From an uncultured Acidobacteriota bacterium (GTDB taxonomy: Bacteria; Acidobacteriota; JAAYUB01): a stretch of 5,364 bases of DNA. How positions within the stretch are numbered: position 1 is the first letter of the stretch; each line of letters starts with the position of its first letter. Of the stretch, positions 5,360-5,364 are shown one piece after another. The notes below the pieces were generated by a model that was given only the letters and a program-made list of their open reading frames with translations, did no database searches and was not told the origin of the DNA. Where the stretch lies: the NCBI GenBank assembly GCA_937925645.1, contig CALAMB010000121.1:1-5364 (forward strand), read 5' to 3'. The position numbers and the translations under genes were made by a program.

Positions 5360-5364
5360 GATCG

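Overview
The window is GC-rich bacterial chromosome with short intergenic gaps, Shine-Dalgarno sites of the AGGAGG type and sigma70-like promoters. Secreted proteins with Sec signal peptides, a DedA membrane protein and a YegP protein suggest a Gram-negative bacterium. The mix of a DUF4136-like secreted protein, a B12-radical SAM enzyme and a chagasin-type inhibitor would suit Acidobacteriota or a deltaproteobacterial relative. That is a guess from gene content, because no marker gene is present.

Layout, left to right. (1) The 3' end of a LysM-domain gene (1-138, +), probably of the Kbp/YgaU kind. (2) A complete yegP-like gene with two DUF1508 repeats (257-589, +), closed by an excellent intrinsic terminator (604-643). 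(3) A non-coding stretch of about 325 bases containing an imperfect stem-loop (736-780) and a promoter-like TTGACA box with a palindrome in its spacer (911-939). (4) A secreted DUF4136-like protein (969-1589, +). (5) A convergent DedA-family membrane protein (1769-2392, -), whose TTGTCA-16-TATAAT promoter is clearly visible. (6) A standalone cobalamin-binding-domain radical SAM enzyme (2592-4007, +), possibly coupled to a tiny upstream frame through an ATGA overlap. (7) Two minus-strand genes converging on it: a DUF2177 four-helix membrane protein (4056-4460) and, upstream of that, a secreted two-domain protein ending in a chagasin (MEROPS I42) cysteine-protease-inhibitor domain (4520-5359).

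The genes form small, mostly single-gene units in alternating orientation, not one pathway. Only the last pair (chagasin-like protein then DUF2177 protein, 59-base gap) looks like a possible operon. Several products act at the envelope or outside it (LysM fragment, DUF4136-like protein, DedA, DUF2177, inhibitor). I see no RNA gene, CRISPR array, insertion sequence, phage gene or defence system. The items most worth a second look are the unassigned N-terminal domain of the inhibitor, the orphan radical SAM enzyme, and the palindrome inside the promoter at 911-939.
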